Below, piece by piece: positions 1 to 7,933 of a DNA stretch of 64,000 bases (its first letter is position 1; every line of letters starts with the position of its first letter). The stretch comes from Saccharomonospora amisosensis (GTDB lineage Bacteria; Actinomycetota; Actinomycetes; Mycobacteriales; Pseudonocardiaceae). The position numbers and the translations under genes are program-made. The stretch lies in the NCBI RefSeq assembly GCF_011761185.1, contig NZ_JAAOYM010000001.1, forward strand, positions 3,286,001 to 3,350,000. Reading direction: 5' to 3'. The notes below the pieces were generated by a model. It made no database searches. It was not told the origin of the DNA and saw only the letters and a program-made list of their open reading frames with translations.

Positions 1-660
1 CGCCAGTGCCCTGCGGGCGAAGGTCGGCATCGGCTCCCCTGCCCGCATCGCCTCGACGTAGCCCTTGAGCGCCGGGATTGTCTCGGTCATCGCCGTAGCC
101 GCCACCGGGATGATCGCGTTGACGGTGATGCCCGCACGAGCCAGTTCCATCGACCAGGTGCGGGCGAAGGCGGCGATGCCTGCCTTGGCGGCGGAGTAGT
201 TGGTCTGACCGAAGTTGCCTCGCTGGCCCGCGGGGGAACCGACGAGCACGAGCCTGCCGCCGTCTCCCTGCTCCCTCATCTGCCGTGCTGCCGCGCGGGC
301 GCAGGTGAAGGTGCCCCTCAGGTGGACGTCGACGACGGTGTCGAAGTCGTCGTCCGACATCTTCCACAACACCTTGTCCCGCAGCACACCGGCGTTGGTG
401 ACGAGCACGTCGAGGCGGCCGAACTCGGAAACGGCGCGGGCGACGAGTGCCTCGGCGACCTCGGTGCCGCCCACGGCCCCGACCTCGGCGACGGCGATGC
501 CGCCCGCGGCGGTGATCTCCTTGACGGCGGAGTCGGCGGTGGCCTCGTCGACGTCGTTGACGACGACCTTCGCACCCGAGGCCGCGAGTTCCTTGGCATA
601 GGCCAGCCCGAGCCCACGACCGCTGCCGGTGACGATCGCGACCTTCCCGGTGAGGTCCAT
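1..660 (-). CDS. SDR-family 3-oxoacyl-ACP reductase-like oxidoreductase (C-terminus cut by window edge)
   Basis: Short-chain dehydrogenase/reductase, presumably an NAD(P)-dependent 3-oxoacyl- or 3-hydroxyacyl-thioester oxidoreductase. The first 220 residues are visible: a Rossmann TGSGRGLG loop at about residues 11-18, an NAG-type motif (TNAG) near residue 88, a catalytic Ser in LVGS and the YSAAK catalytic Tyr-Lys pair near residue 157. The start is the ATG at 660, read leftwards. The protein continues beyond base 1, so its last 30-60 residues are missing. It is divergent from a MarR regulator across a spacer with two palindromes, which suggests it is that regulator's target. Exact substrate is unknown. 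Confidence 0.85.
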   Translation of the reverse strand, partial: MDLTGKVAIVTGSGRGLGLAYAKELAASGAKVVVNDVDEATADSAVKEITAAGGIAVAEVGAVGGTEVAEALVARAVSEFGRLDVLVTNAGVLRDKVLWKMSDDDFDTVVDVHLRGTFTCARAAARQMREQGDGGRLVLVGSPAGQRGNFGQTNYSAAKAGIAAFARTWSMELARAGITVNAIIPVAATAMTETIPALKGYVEAMRAGEPMPTFARRALA

Positions 661-676
661 CGGAGACATCCCTTCC

Positions 677-730
677 ATCAGGTTTCCTGATATAAAGGTG
701 TACTCATCAATCGTTATGGTTGTCAACCAT
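677..730. promoter_or_regulatory. Two palindromic operators in the SDR/MarR divergent spacer
   Basis: Two inverted repeats lie between the divergent SDR and marR genes. ATCAGG-TTT-CCTGAT occupies 677-691 and ATGGTTG-T-CAACCAT occupies 716-730. Both are perfect, of MarR-site length (15 bp), and differ in sequence. They probably bind the adjacent MarR dimer, or one binds MarR and the other a second regulator. The spacer is visibly AT-richer than the flanking genes. Confidence 0.6.
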
Positions 731-808
731 TGTTTCCGTCATGTGGTTTGCTGGCAGAATGTGGTGACACCATCTGGACGAGGAGGAGCCATCGCCACCG
801 CGGAGTCG

Positions 809-1228
809 ATGCCCGAAGCCGTCCCGTCCGGCAGAGTCGGGTTTCTGCTTGCCCGCGCGGGCGGTCGCGCCATCCGTAATCTCAACCGCGCGCTGGAGCC
901 GTTCGGCCTGCGCAGCAGGCACTACACGGTGTTGTCGGCCTCGGCGGAGCAGGGCGGGCTCTCACAACGTGAGCTCGGTGAGGTGCTCGGGGTGGACCCG
1001 AGTGCGGTGGTCGCGCTCGTCGACGATCTGGAACGTGCCGGCCTGGTGCGTCGCGACGCGCACCCGGACGATCGGCGCACCCGTGTCGTCGTCGTGACCG
1101 AGGCAGGCATGTCCACCCTTGACACCACCCGCGAACTGGCCAGAGGTGTCGACGACGACCTGCTCTCCGCCCTCAGCGACGACGAGCGCAGGACGCTGGA
1201 GCGGTTGTTGCTGCGGTTGGCCTCCTGA
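809..1228 (+). CDS. MarR-family transcriptional regulator
   Basis: Winged-helix MarR dimer regulator of about 139 residues. The core reads LSQRELGEVLGVDPSAVVALVDDLE (helix-turn-helix) followed by a wing with the DDRRTR motif typical of MarR proteins, then a C-terminal dimerisation helix. The ATG at 809 gives a normal MarR length. The reading frame is open further upstream, and an AGGAGG stretch ends about 20 nt before this ATG, so a slightly earlier non-ATG start cannot be excluded. It is divergent from the SDR gene and probably autoregulates through the two palindromes between them. Ligand unknown. Confidence 0.8.
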   Translation: MPEAVPSGRVGFLLARAGGRAIRNLNRALEPFGLRSRHYTVLSASAEQGGLSQRELGEVLGVDPSAVVALVDDLERAGLVRRDAHPDDRRTRVVVVTEAGMSTLDTTRELARGVDDDLLSALSDDERRTLERLLLRLAS

Positions 1229-1253
1229 CCGCGCCGCCTGCCACCCGCTCGCC

Positions 1254-2744
1254 TCAGACAATGGGGCAAAGCGGGGTCTCCTCGCGCGGCCCGTGCCTGC
1301 GCAGTTCGGTCCACGCCAGCGCCAGCCTGTCCACCAACTCCTCCAGTTCCCGCTGCGGGCGTGGGAACGGAATCCGCAGGTGATCGTCGTGCGCGCCGCT
1401 GGGGTCCATCGTCGAGCCCGGGATCACCTCGACGCCGTGCCGTAGCGCCAACTGCGCGAACACGTCGGCGCTGCTGCCGCCGGGAAGCCGCACCCACAAC
1501 GACGAACCGCCGTCGGGGTGGCGCCAGGTCCACCCTGCCAGCCGGTCGGCCAGCAGCCGTTCCAGCAGCGCGCACCGCTGCCGCCGCAGCACCGCCTGCC
1601 GCTCACCGATCTCCTCCATGCGCGGCACCAGCCGGGCGGCCACCGCCTGCTCGAATACCGGACTGCCGAGATCGGCCAGCGCCTTTCGGCGAGCGCAACG
1701 CTCGATGATCCCGACCGGACCACGAATCCAGCCGATGCGCAAACCGCCCCAGATTCCCTTGAACGACTCCACCGTCAGCATCTCCGACCCGCCGCCGGCG
1801 TATGCGCCAAGCGGCGCGGGCAGTGGCGCGGTTCGCGACAGGTTCTGTCCGGCGTAGGCATTGTCCTCCACCACGGCGACGCCGTGCCGGGAGGCGAGTT
1901 CGGCGACCGTACGCCTGCGCGCGGACGACATCAGCACGCCTGCCGGGTTGTGGAACGTCGGCATCACATAAAGCAGCGCCGGCTCGTGTTCGGCCAGCGC
2001 GGCAGCCAACCCGTTGGGGTCGATCCCCTCCTCGTCCAGCGGGACCGCCACCAGGTTCACGCCTGCCTCACGGAAGATGTCCAGGCACGGCGACCAGCTC
2101 GGCGACTCCGTCACCACGGTGGCTCCTGGCCGCAGGTAGACCTGGGACAGCAGCACGAGCGCCTGGTGCGCGCCAGTGGTCACCAGTACCTCGTCCGCGG
2201 TGGTCGGCAGCCCGAAGTGGGTGTAGCGCTCGGCGACCGCCTGGCGCAGGGCGGGCAACCCGTGAGGGTGATACCCGGGCTCGGACAGCAACTCGTCCAG
2301 GTCTTCGGCGACCACCTCCCGCATGGCCTGCCCGACCTCTGCGGCAGCCTCGTCCGCGGCGCACGCCAGTGAGATCGTCGGACCGGGGCCGTCGATCAAC
2401 CGCTGGAAGATGGCCGTGCCCTGGCCGCCCCTTACCCTCCCGTCACCGCGCGGGCCCCTGTTCCGCCCGTTGACCCGTGTGCCGCTGCCGCGCCTGCGGT
2501 CGAGTACGTCACGGGCGCGCAACTCGTCGTAGGCGGCCACGACCGTCGACCTGCTGACCGCGAGCGACCTCGCCAGCTCTCGCTCCGAAGGAAGCCGCTC
2601 CCCCACTTCCAGGGCGCCTTCCTCGGCGGCGCGAGCGAGCGCGTCGGCGAGCTTGCGGTACAGCGGGCCGGGCCCGGTACTCCACTCGCCGAGCAACGCC
2701 GCCAACGCGGCGCCCCGCTGAAATCGATCCACTTCCCCGCGCAT
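1254..2744 (-). CDS. MocR/PdxR-type regulator (GntR DNA-binding domain fused to PLP aminotransferase fold)
   Basis: A fusion of an N-terminal GntR winged helix (LYRKLADALARAAEEG to the ERELARSLAVSRSTVVAAY recognition segment, about residues 25-80) with a fold-type I aminotransferase domain. The PLP lysine is in the VESFKGIWGG segment and the TGAHQAL and HNPAGV motifs are present. MocR regulators sense PLP or amino-compound adducts and usually control a neighbouring gene. The ATG at 2744 (496 aa) is chosen because GAGGAAGGG lies 4 nt upstream; an in-frame ATG at 2789 has no such site. It is divergent from a 74-residue membrane protein, the likely target. Convergent with marR, 25 nt apart. Confidence 0.85.
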   Translation of the reverse strand: MRGEVDRFQRGAALAALLGEWSTGPGPLYRKLADALARAAEEGALEVGERLPSERELARSLAVSRSTVVAAYDELRARDVLDRRRGSGTRVNGRNRGPRGDGRVRGGQGTAIFQRLIDGPGPTISLACAADEAAAEVGQAMREVVAEDLDELLSEPGYHPHGLPALRQAVAERYTHFGLPTTADEVLVTTGAHQALVLLSQVYLRPGATVVTESPSWSPCLDIFREAGVNLVAVPLDEEGIDPNGLAAALAEHEPALLYVMPTFHNPAGVLMSSARRRTVAELASRHGVAVVEDNAYAGQNLSRTAPLPAPLGAYAGGGSEMLTVESFKGIWGGLRIGWIRGPVGIIERCARRKALADLGSPVFEQAVAARLVPRMEEIGERQAVLRRQRCALLERLLADRLAGWTWRHPDGGSSLWVRLPGGSSADVFAQLALRHGVEVIPGSTMDPSGAHDDHLRIPFPRPQRELEELVDRLALAWTELRRHGPREETPLCPIV

Positions 2745-2758
2745 TGGCCCTTCCTCGG

Positions 2759-2811
2759 AGTCCAATCTCCGCAGGAGTCTAAGAGGCATCGATCCAATCG
2801 CGAAGTGGACT
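2759..2811. promoter_or_regulatory. MocR-type operator: TCCAATC direct repeat plus inverted AGTCCA/TGGACT
   Basis: In the mocR/small-protein spacer, TCCAATC occurs at 2761-2767 and again at 2793-2799, 32 bp apart (about three helical turns), on the same strand. AGTCCA (2759-2764) is also matched by TGGACT (2806-2811) in opposite orientation. Spaced direct repeats are the usual MocR-family site, so this is a plausible operator for both genes. Confidence 0.5.
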
Positions 2812-2833
2812 GCCCATAGAAGAGGTATCTCTC

Positions 2834-3058
2834 ATGCTCACCGCGTCGTTCATCCTCGTCGTCGCCGCCATGCTCGCCGGGATCGGCAGGGCCGTGTGGT
2901 TGCCCGGCCCCGCACCGGACGTGGAACCGCGGCTGGCGCGGGACGTCGTCGCGGGTCTGCTGGTGCTGTGGCAGGTGGGAGCCGCCCACGCCGAGCGCGT
3001 CGAGCACTACACCGCCGAGTTGAGCGGCAGGCCTGCCACGCGGCTTCAGCCCTGGTGA
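2834..3058 (+). CDS. Small membrane-anchored protein of unknown function (74 aa)
   Basis: A 74-residue protein starting at an ATG 4 nt after AAGAGGTATCTCTC. Residues 3-20 are a hydrophobic membrane helix. The rest is a soluble helix-prone segment ending in TRLQPW. No family was recognised. It lies head-to-head with a MocR regulator across a repeat-containing spacer, so it may be the regulator's target. Its last 13 nt overlap the 3' end of the convergent quinone-reductase gene. Confidence 0.55.
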   Translation: MLTASFILVVAAMLAGIGRAVWLPGPAPDVEPRLARDVVAGLLVLWQVGAAHAERVEHYTAELSGRPATRLQPW

Positions 3059-3822
3059 CGGGAGTGGATGGACACGCCGGTCTCGCCGGGAGCCAGGTGC
3101 GGACGCAACACCAGGTCTGCGTCGTAGTCGCCACCGTTCTCGTGCCGAAACGGCAGACCGGGCAGCTCCTCCAGTTCCGCCAGCCGTTGCCGCAGCCGCT
3201 CCGCGGCGGCCGCGAAGTCCGCCTCGTCCGCCCGGTCAGCTCCGTAGACCGCCAGCGGTGGCAGTGCCTCGATACCGGAGTAGAAGAAGATGCCGTGGTG
3301 CACGCCGAAGAGCACCTCGCACAGTTCACCGTGGATGCCTCGTGGCCCGAATGACGACTCGCGCGCGCCGATCGTGGTGAGCACCATCGCCCGCTTGCCC
3401 GCCAGCCCGCCGTCACCGTAGCGCATGGTGCGGCCGGTGACGGGGTCGGCGACACCGAAGGCGAACCCGTTCACGAAGATCCGGTCGAACCAGCCCTTGA
3501 GTATCGCGGGCATCCCGAACCACCACATCGGAAACTGCACGATGAGGGTGTCGGCCCACCGCACGGCCTGCTGCTCGGCACGAATGTCGGGGCTGAGCCG
3601 GTTGGCGGCGTGCGCTTGCCTGGACACCTTGCTGACGAGCAGGCGTTCGTCGGGGTCGTGGCCGTAGTCGCACGGCTGCACCACCGGGTCCCACTTCATC
3701 GCGTACAGATCGTGCACACGGACCTGGTGTCCCAACTCGGTCAACGTTCGCACACCGTCGTTCTTCAGCGCCGCATTGAGCGAGCGCCGTTCCGGGTGAG
3801 CGAAGAGCCACAACACGTTCAT
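3046..3822 (-). CDS. NAD(P)H-dependent quinone reductase-like flavoprotein (Flavodoxin_2 fold)
   Basis: A 258-residue cytosolic FMN/FAD oxidoreductase of the NQO1/MdaB/KefF family, which reduces quinones or electrophiles by two-electron transfer. Signature segments are the N-terminal LFAHPERRSLNAAL flavin loop, FPMWWFGMPAILKGWFDR near residue 85 and a GGLAGKRAM segment. The ATG at 3822 is preceded by GAGG and starts exactly at the conserved first strand; the longer open frame upstream reads into the divergent gene. It faces away from a GlxA-type regulator 70 nt off, which may control it. Confidence 0.85.
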   Translation of the reverse strand: MNVLWLFAHPERRSLNAALKNDGVRTLTELGHQVRVHDLYAMKWDPVVQPCDYGHDPDERLLVSKVSRQAHAANRLSPDIRAEQQAVRWADTLIVQFPMWWFGMPAILKGWFDRIFVNGFAFGVADPVTGRTMRYGDGGLAGKRAMVLTTIGARESSFGPRGIHGELCEVLFGVHHGIFFYSGIEALPPLAVYGADRADEADFAAAAERLRQRLAELEELPGLPFRHENGGDYDADLVLRPHLAPGETGVSIHSRHQG

Positions 3823-3892
3823 GCCTCGATCATGTGCTCCGGCTGCCTCGCGATCGAGTGGCCCGAAAGCCAACCTATGCAAGAATCGGGCC

Positions 3893-4894
3893 ATGAGCCG
3901 GTCGCACCGTGTCGCCGTACTGGCCCGCCACGGCGTCATGCCGCTGGAACTGGGTCTGGTGCACCAACTGTTCGGCGCCGCCCGCTCACCGGACGGCGAG
4001 CCGCTGTACGAGGTGGTGACCTGCGCGCTCACCCCCGGTGAGGTGCGCACCGACGCGGACTTCACCGTCACGGTGACGCAGGGTCCGCAGGCGCTCGCGC
4101 TCGCCGACACCGTGGTCATCCCGGCCACCCACGAGCCGGACGAGACCGAGCTTCACGGCAGACTCGGCCCCGCGCTGGCGGCGGCGCTGGCGCTCGTCCG
4201 GCCGGGCACCCGGATGGCGTCCATCTGCACGGGCGCGTTCGTGCTGGCCGCGGCGGGCTTGCTCGACGGTCGTCGCGCCACCACTCACTGGCTTTCCGCC
4301 GAGTCGTTCCGGCGGCTGTTCCCGTCGGTGGAACTCGATCCGGACGTGCTCTACACCGACTCCGGTGACGTGCTCACCTCCGCGGGCGAGGCGGCAGGGA
4401 TCGACCTGTGCCTGCACCTGATCCGGCGCGATCACGGGGCGGCCATCGCCAACGAGGTCGCGAGGCGCACCGTCGTGCCCCCGCACCGGGAAGGCGGGCA
4501 GGCACAGTACGTCCAGCGGCCAGTGGCCTCGCCCCGCGAGTCGTCGACAGGGCGGGCACGGGCGTGGGCGCTGGCGAACCTCGACCAGTCGCTGTCGCTG
4601 CCCGACCTCGCCTCTATCGAGTCGATGAGCACCAGAACCTTCACCCGCCGGTTCCGGCAGGAGGTCGGCATGTCGCCGTTGCGGTGGGTGACGCAGCAAC
4701 GCGTGGAGCGGGCACGGCAGTTGCTGGAACGCACCGACCTGCCGATCGACCGGATCGCGGCACAGACCGGCTTCGGCACCGCCGCCTCGCTGCGGCAACA
4801 CCTGAACGCGGTGCTCGGCGTTTCCCCGAGTGTGTACCGGGGCACGTTCCGAGGAGTGCGCGTGGCGGAACAAGCCACGACTACACGGCGTTAA
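3893..4894 (+). CDS. GlxA-family transcriptional regulator (DJ-1/PfpI domain plus AraC HTH)
   Basis: A 333-residue regulator. Residues 1-165 form a class-I glutamine-amidotransferase-like (DJ-1/PfpI) sensor domain with the nucleophile-elbow cysteine in SICTGAF followed by the usual TTHW. Residues 220-325 hold two AraC helix-turn-helix motifs (STRTFTRRFRQEVGMSPLRW and IAAQTGFGTAASLRQHL). The ATG at 3893 has a GGG-containing upstream site and gives family length. It is divergent from the quinone reductase, suggesting local control. The effector is unknown. Confidence 0.85.
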   Translation: MSRSHRVAVLARHGVMPLELGLVHQLFGAARSPDGEPLYEVVTCALTPGEVRTDADFTVTVTQGPQALALADTVVIPATHEPDETELHGRLGPALAAALALVRPGTRMASICTGAFVLAAAGLLDGRRATTHWLSAESFRRLFPSVELDPDVLYTDSGDVLTSAGEAAGIDLCLHLIRRDHGAAIANEVARRTVVPPHREGGQAQYVQRPVASPRESSTGRARAWALANLDQSLSLPDLASIESMSTRTFTRRFRQEVGMSPLRWVTQQRVERARQLLERTDLPIDRIAAQTGFGTAASLRQHLNAVLGVSPSVYRGTFRGVRVAEQATTTRR

Positions 4895-5012
4895 TCAGAT
4901 AGGTGGACTCTCCATCCAGCGACTGCCCCCATGACGGTGGTGAGCTCGCAAGCCTTCTCACGGAACGTGCCCGCCCTCGGACGCGTTGCTTCACCAGAAA
5001 GAGGGTGACGAA

Positions 5013-5984
5013 TTGGCTAACGCCTCGACGACCGCGACCCGTCCCCGTTCCCGAGGTGCCACCGAAGAGCCTGACCTTGTCCGCTACTACCTCGACGAGG
5101 TGGGAGCGACCCCGCTGCTCACCGCGACCGAAGAAGTCGATCTCGCCAAGCGGATCGAGGCCGGTCTGTACGCTGCCGAGCTGCTGCGGCAGGCCGAGGA
5201 CGGCGAGCTTGACCTGACGGCCCGCCACAGGCGTGACCTCGAGGTCATCGCCCGCGACGGTGTCCGTGCCAAGGATCACATGGTGCGCGCCAACCTTCGG
5301 CTGGTGGTCACGGCGGCACGCAAGAGCCGCAACACCTCGCTGCCGCTGCTCGACGCGATCCAGGAGGGCAATCTGGGGCTGATCCGCGCGGTCGAGAAGT
5401 TCGACTACCGCAAGGGCTACAAGTTCTCCACCTACGCCATGTGGTGGATCAGGCAGGCCGTGCAGCGCGGCAACGCGTTCCAGAGCAACACCATCCGGTT
5501 GCCCATGCACGTCGGCGAGCAGGTCGCCAAGCTCGACCGGCTGGAACGCACCCTGCAGGCCAGCGGCGACCACGAACCGACGGTGGAGGAGATCGCCGCC
5601 GCCGCCGAGATGCCCGTGGACAAGGTGGTGGCACTGCGCCAGGCGGGCAAGTCCACGGTCAGCCTCGACACGCCGCTGGACGAGAACGGTGACCTGAAGC
5701 TGGGCGACCTCGTCGCGGACACCACGGTGTCCGCCGTTGGCGAGGGTGTGGAGCGGCAAGCACTGCTCAACGAGGTACACACGGCGTTGGACAGCCTGCC
5801 CCCGGGTGAGGCCACGGTCGTGTCGCTGCGGTACGGGTTGCGGGACGGGCACCAGCACACCGTCGCGGAGATCGCCGAGCGCCTCGGCATCACGCGCAAG
5901 CGGGTGCGCACGCTGGAGCGCAAGGCACTGGAGCTGCTGCGCGAACCCCGTCGGCGCGCCGCGCTGTTCGACTGGGCGAGCTGA
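5013..5984 (+). CDS. Sigma-70 family RNA polymerase sigma factor (HrdB/SigB-like, group 1/2)
   Basis: A 323-residue sigma factor with regions 1.2 to 4 and no long acidic region 1.1. Region 1.2 begins LVRYYLDEVGATPLL. Region 2 contains the core-binding and -10 melting segment (NLGLIRAVEKFDYRKGYKFS then TYAMWWIRQA). Region 3 is centred on VEEIAAAAEMPVDKV, and region 4.2 carries LGITRKRVRTLE. Start is the TTG at 5013, 4 nt after GAGGGTGA; an in-frame TTG lies at 4986. The strict MWWIRQA region 2.4 suggests recognition of standard -10 elements, so this is a primary or primary-like factor rather than an ECF sigma. It stands alone, 118 nt after the GlxA regulator. Confidence 0.9.
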   Translation: MANASTTATRPRSRGATEEPDLVRYYLDEVGATPLLTATEEVDLAKRIEAGLYAAELLRQAEDGELDLTARHRRDLEVIARDGVRAKDHMVRANLRLVVTAARKSRNTSLPLLDAIQEGNLGLIRAVEKFDYRKGYKFSTYAMWWIRQAVQRGNAFQSNTIRLPMHVGEQVAKLDRLERTLQASGDHEPTVEEIAAAAEMPVDKVVALRQAGKSTVSLDTPLDENGDLKLGDLVADTTVSAVGEGVERQALLNEVHTALDSLPPGEATVVSLRYGLRDGHQHTVAEIAERLGITRKRVRTLERKALELLREPRRRAALFDWAS

Positions 5985-6046
5985 CGCGCCCAGCCGAACA
6001 GCACAGTGGGGTGCCAAGCGTTGTCCCAGGTCATAGGATCGCTTGC

Positions 6047-7126
6047 GTGGACCTCCCCGTAACGCCGCCGGTGCGGCCGATGCTGGCCGCACTGGTACGT
6101 GAACTGCCGAGGGCGCCGGAACTACGGTACGAGCCCAAGTGGGACGGGTTCCGCTGCGTCGTGTTCCGCGATGGCACCGAGATCGAGCTCGGCTCCCGAA
6201 ACGACCGGCCGCTGACCAGGTACTTCCCGGAACTGGTGGGGTTACTCGCCGACGCGCTGCCGAAGCGTTGTGTCGTGGACGGTGAGATCGTGCTGGTGAC
6301 CGACGCGGGGCTGGATTTCGACGCGCTGCAAAACCGCCTGCACCCCGCGGCGTCCCGGGTGCGCAAGCTGGCCGAGGAAACCCCGGCCAGCTTCGTCGCG
6401 TTCGACCTGCTCGCGCTCGACGACCGCGACCTCACCGCCGCGCCGTTCGACGAACGGCGGCGCCTGCTCGAGCAGATCCTGGACACCGCGCCCGCCCGCG
6501 TGCACCTGACACCCATCACCAGCGACCCCGATGTCGCACTCGACTGGTTCAACCGGTTCGAGGGCGCCGGGTTCGACGGGGTCATGGCCAAGGCGGGCCC
6601 GAAGCCATACGAGCAGGATCGCCGCTCGATGTGGAAGGTCAAGCACGAGCGCACCGCCGACTGTGTGGTGGCGGGCTTTCGTTGGCACAAGGACGGTCAG
6701 GGAATCGGCTCGCTGCTGCTCGGGCTGTACGACGACGAGGGCACGCTGCACCACGTCGGTGTGGCGAGCAGCTTCGCCGCAAAGCGGCGCAAGGAACTGG
6801 TCGAGGAGCTGGCTCCGCTGCGGGAGGGGGCACTGCGGGAGCACCCGTGGCGTGACTGGGCGCAGGCGGCAGGCGAGGAAGGCGGCCGGATGCCTGGCGG
6901 GCTGAGCCGGTGGAGCGCGGGCAAGGACCTGTCCTGGGAGCCGTTGCGGATCGAACTGGTCGCCGAGGTGCGATACGAACACGTGCAGGCGGGCAGGCTT
7001 CGGCACGGCGGCAGGTTGGTCCGGTTCCGGCCGGACCGCAGGCCCGAGTCGTGCACCTACGCCCAACTGGAAGAGGTCCCGCCCGCCGAGTTGGAGGCGT
7101 TCTTCGACGAGGTGCGCGCCGGGTGA
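6047..7126 (+). CDS. ligC: ATP-dependent DNA ligase, LigC type
   Basis: A 359-residue stand-alone ligase. The nucleotidyltransferase domain (about 1-200) has motif I EPKWDGFR with the AMP-accepting lysine, motif III VVDGEIV, motif IIIa SFVAFDLLAL, motif IV EGAGFDGVMAKAG and motif V WKVKHERTADCVVAG. The OB-fold (about 205-350) ends in motif VI (RHGGRLVRFRPDR). It seals nicks during end joining or backup excision repair. Start GTG 6047 has AGGATC upstream. The gene is near a PolD polymerase, the same partnership seen at Rv3730c/Rv3731 in M. tuberculosis. No Ku gene is nearby. Confidence 0.9.
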   Translation: MDLPVTPPVRPMLAALVRELPRAPELRYEPKWDGFRCVVFRDGTEIELGSRNDRPLTRYFPELVGLLADALPKRCVVDGEIVLVTDAGLDFDALQNRLHPAASRVRKLAEETPASFVAFDLLALDDRDLTAAPFDERRRLLEQILDTAPARVHLTPITSDPDVALDWFNRFEGAGFDGVMAKAGPKPYEQDRRSMWKVKHERTADCVVAGFRWHKDGQGIGSLLLGLYDDEGTLHHVGVASSFAAKRRKELVEELAPLREGALREHPWRDWAQAAGEEGGRMPGGLSRWSAGKDLSWEPLRIELVAEVRYEHVQAGRLRHGGRLVRFRPDRRPESCTYAQLEEVPPAELEAFFDEVRAG

Positions 7127-7171
7127 ACGCGGCACGCGGCAGCGGACCCCGCGGCACTCAGTCGAGCGGAC

Positions 7172-7609
7172 TCAGTCCAGCAGGGGGTTTCGCACCTTGA
7201 CGGCACTGGTGAATCGGCTGAAGTCCCGGTCGGCCGACCACAGTTCACGTACGCCGTGCGCCACACAAAGCGCGGCGATTCGTGCGTCGTGGACCATGGG
7301 TCCGGCCACTCGTCCGCTGAGCAACAGCGGCGCGAGCTGGTCCCAGTAGCCCACCGGTTCGCGCAACACGGTCAGGGTCGGGGCAGCCAACCACGCGTTG
7401 ACCTGCGCTACCGCCTGTTCTTGGGTGCTCGGCGGGTCGTAGATCTTCGGGTGCGTGCTGATGGCGTAGAACTCGTGCAAGCACGCCCAGGGAATCGCCC
7501 ACGCCGACCGCCCTTCCGCGAGTTCCTTCACCAACTTGGCCGCGGGCGGGTGGAACTCGGCATCCCGCCGGTGTGCGTAGACGAGGATGTTCGTGTCCAG
7601 CGCGATCAT
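7172..7609 (-). CDS. vapC: VapC-family toxin, PIN-domain ribonuclease
   Basis: A 145-residue PIN nuclease, expected to cleave structured RNA when freed from its antitoxin. The acidic metal-binding residues are visible: Asp in ALDTNILVYA near residue 4, Glu in LHEFYA near residue 45, Asp in VHDARIAAL near residue 105 and Asp in SADRDFSRF near residue 123. The start ATG at 7609 overlaps the antitoxin stop by 4 nt (ATGA), so translation is coupled. The pair sits between ligC and the divergent polD gene. Confidence 0.88.
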   Translation of the reverse strand: MIALDTNILVYAHRRDAEFHPPAAKLVKELAEGRSAWAIPWACLHEFYAISTHPKIYDPPSTQEQAVAQVNAWLAAPTLTVLREPVGYWDQLAPLLLSGRVAGPMVHDARIAALCVAHGVRELWSADRDFSRFTSAVKVRNPLLD

Positions 7610-7848
7610 GCCGACCGGCCGTAGATGACGTCTCTGATGTGTTCCCACCCCGCCCCACGGAACTCCGGCCGCAAACCGCGGCCGTCGACGCTGGCGTCCT
7701 CAAGCGTGAACCGCGATTCGCCGGTGCGTTGCTGGACGACGGTACGCAAGCCGCTCTCGATCAAGTTTCGCAGTGTCGTGCCTTCGCGGCGGGCGAGATT
7801 CTGCGCTTCCCGCAGTAGCTCGTCCGGAAGGTTCACCGTCGTCTTCAT
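7606..7848 (-). CDS. vapB: VapB-like antitoxin, ribbon-helix-helix
   Basis: An 80-residue antitoxin. The N-terminus MKTTVNLPDELLREAQNLA is a ribbon-helix-helix DNA-binding motif, and the C-terminal tail (RFTLEDASVDGRGLRPEF onward) is the expected toxin-wrapping segment. An in-frame ATG 12 nt further upstream (7860) would add four residues. It precedes and overlaps vapC. A 7-bp inverted repeat at its start is a likely autoregulatory operator. Confidence 0.85.
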   Translation of the reverse strand: MKTTVNLPDELLREAQNLARREGTTLRNLIESGLRTVVQQRTGESRFTLEDASVDGRGLRPEFRGAGWEHIRDVIYGRSA

Positions 7849-7875
7849 ATGGCTGACCATACCATCCGAGCCATA
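7848..7875. promoter_or_regulatory. Inverted repeat at the vapB start, probable TA operator
   Basis: TATGGCT (7848-7854) and AGCCATA (7869-7875) are exact inverted repeats 14 nt apart, overlapping the vapB start codons. Position and arm length fit an antitoxin autorepression site. Inferred from position only. Confidence 0.45.
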
Positions 7876-7933
7876 CAGCTGTAGAATTCCATCTTGCGGC
7901 CTTGCGTGGCTGGTGACGCAGGGATCGAGCGAT

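Noticed and set aside
4881-6092. 403-residue minus-strand frame opposite the sigma factor
   Set aside because: Antisense shadow; the plus strand encodes an intact sigma factor with all conserved regions.
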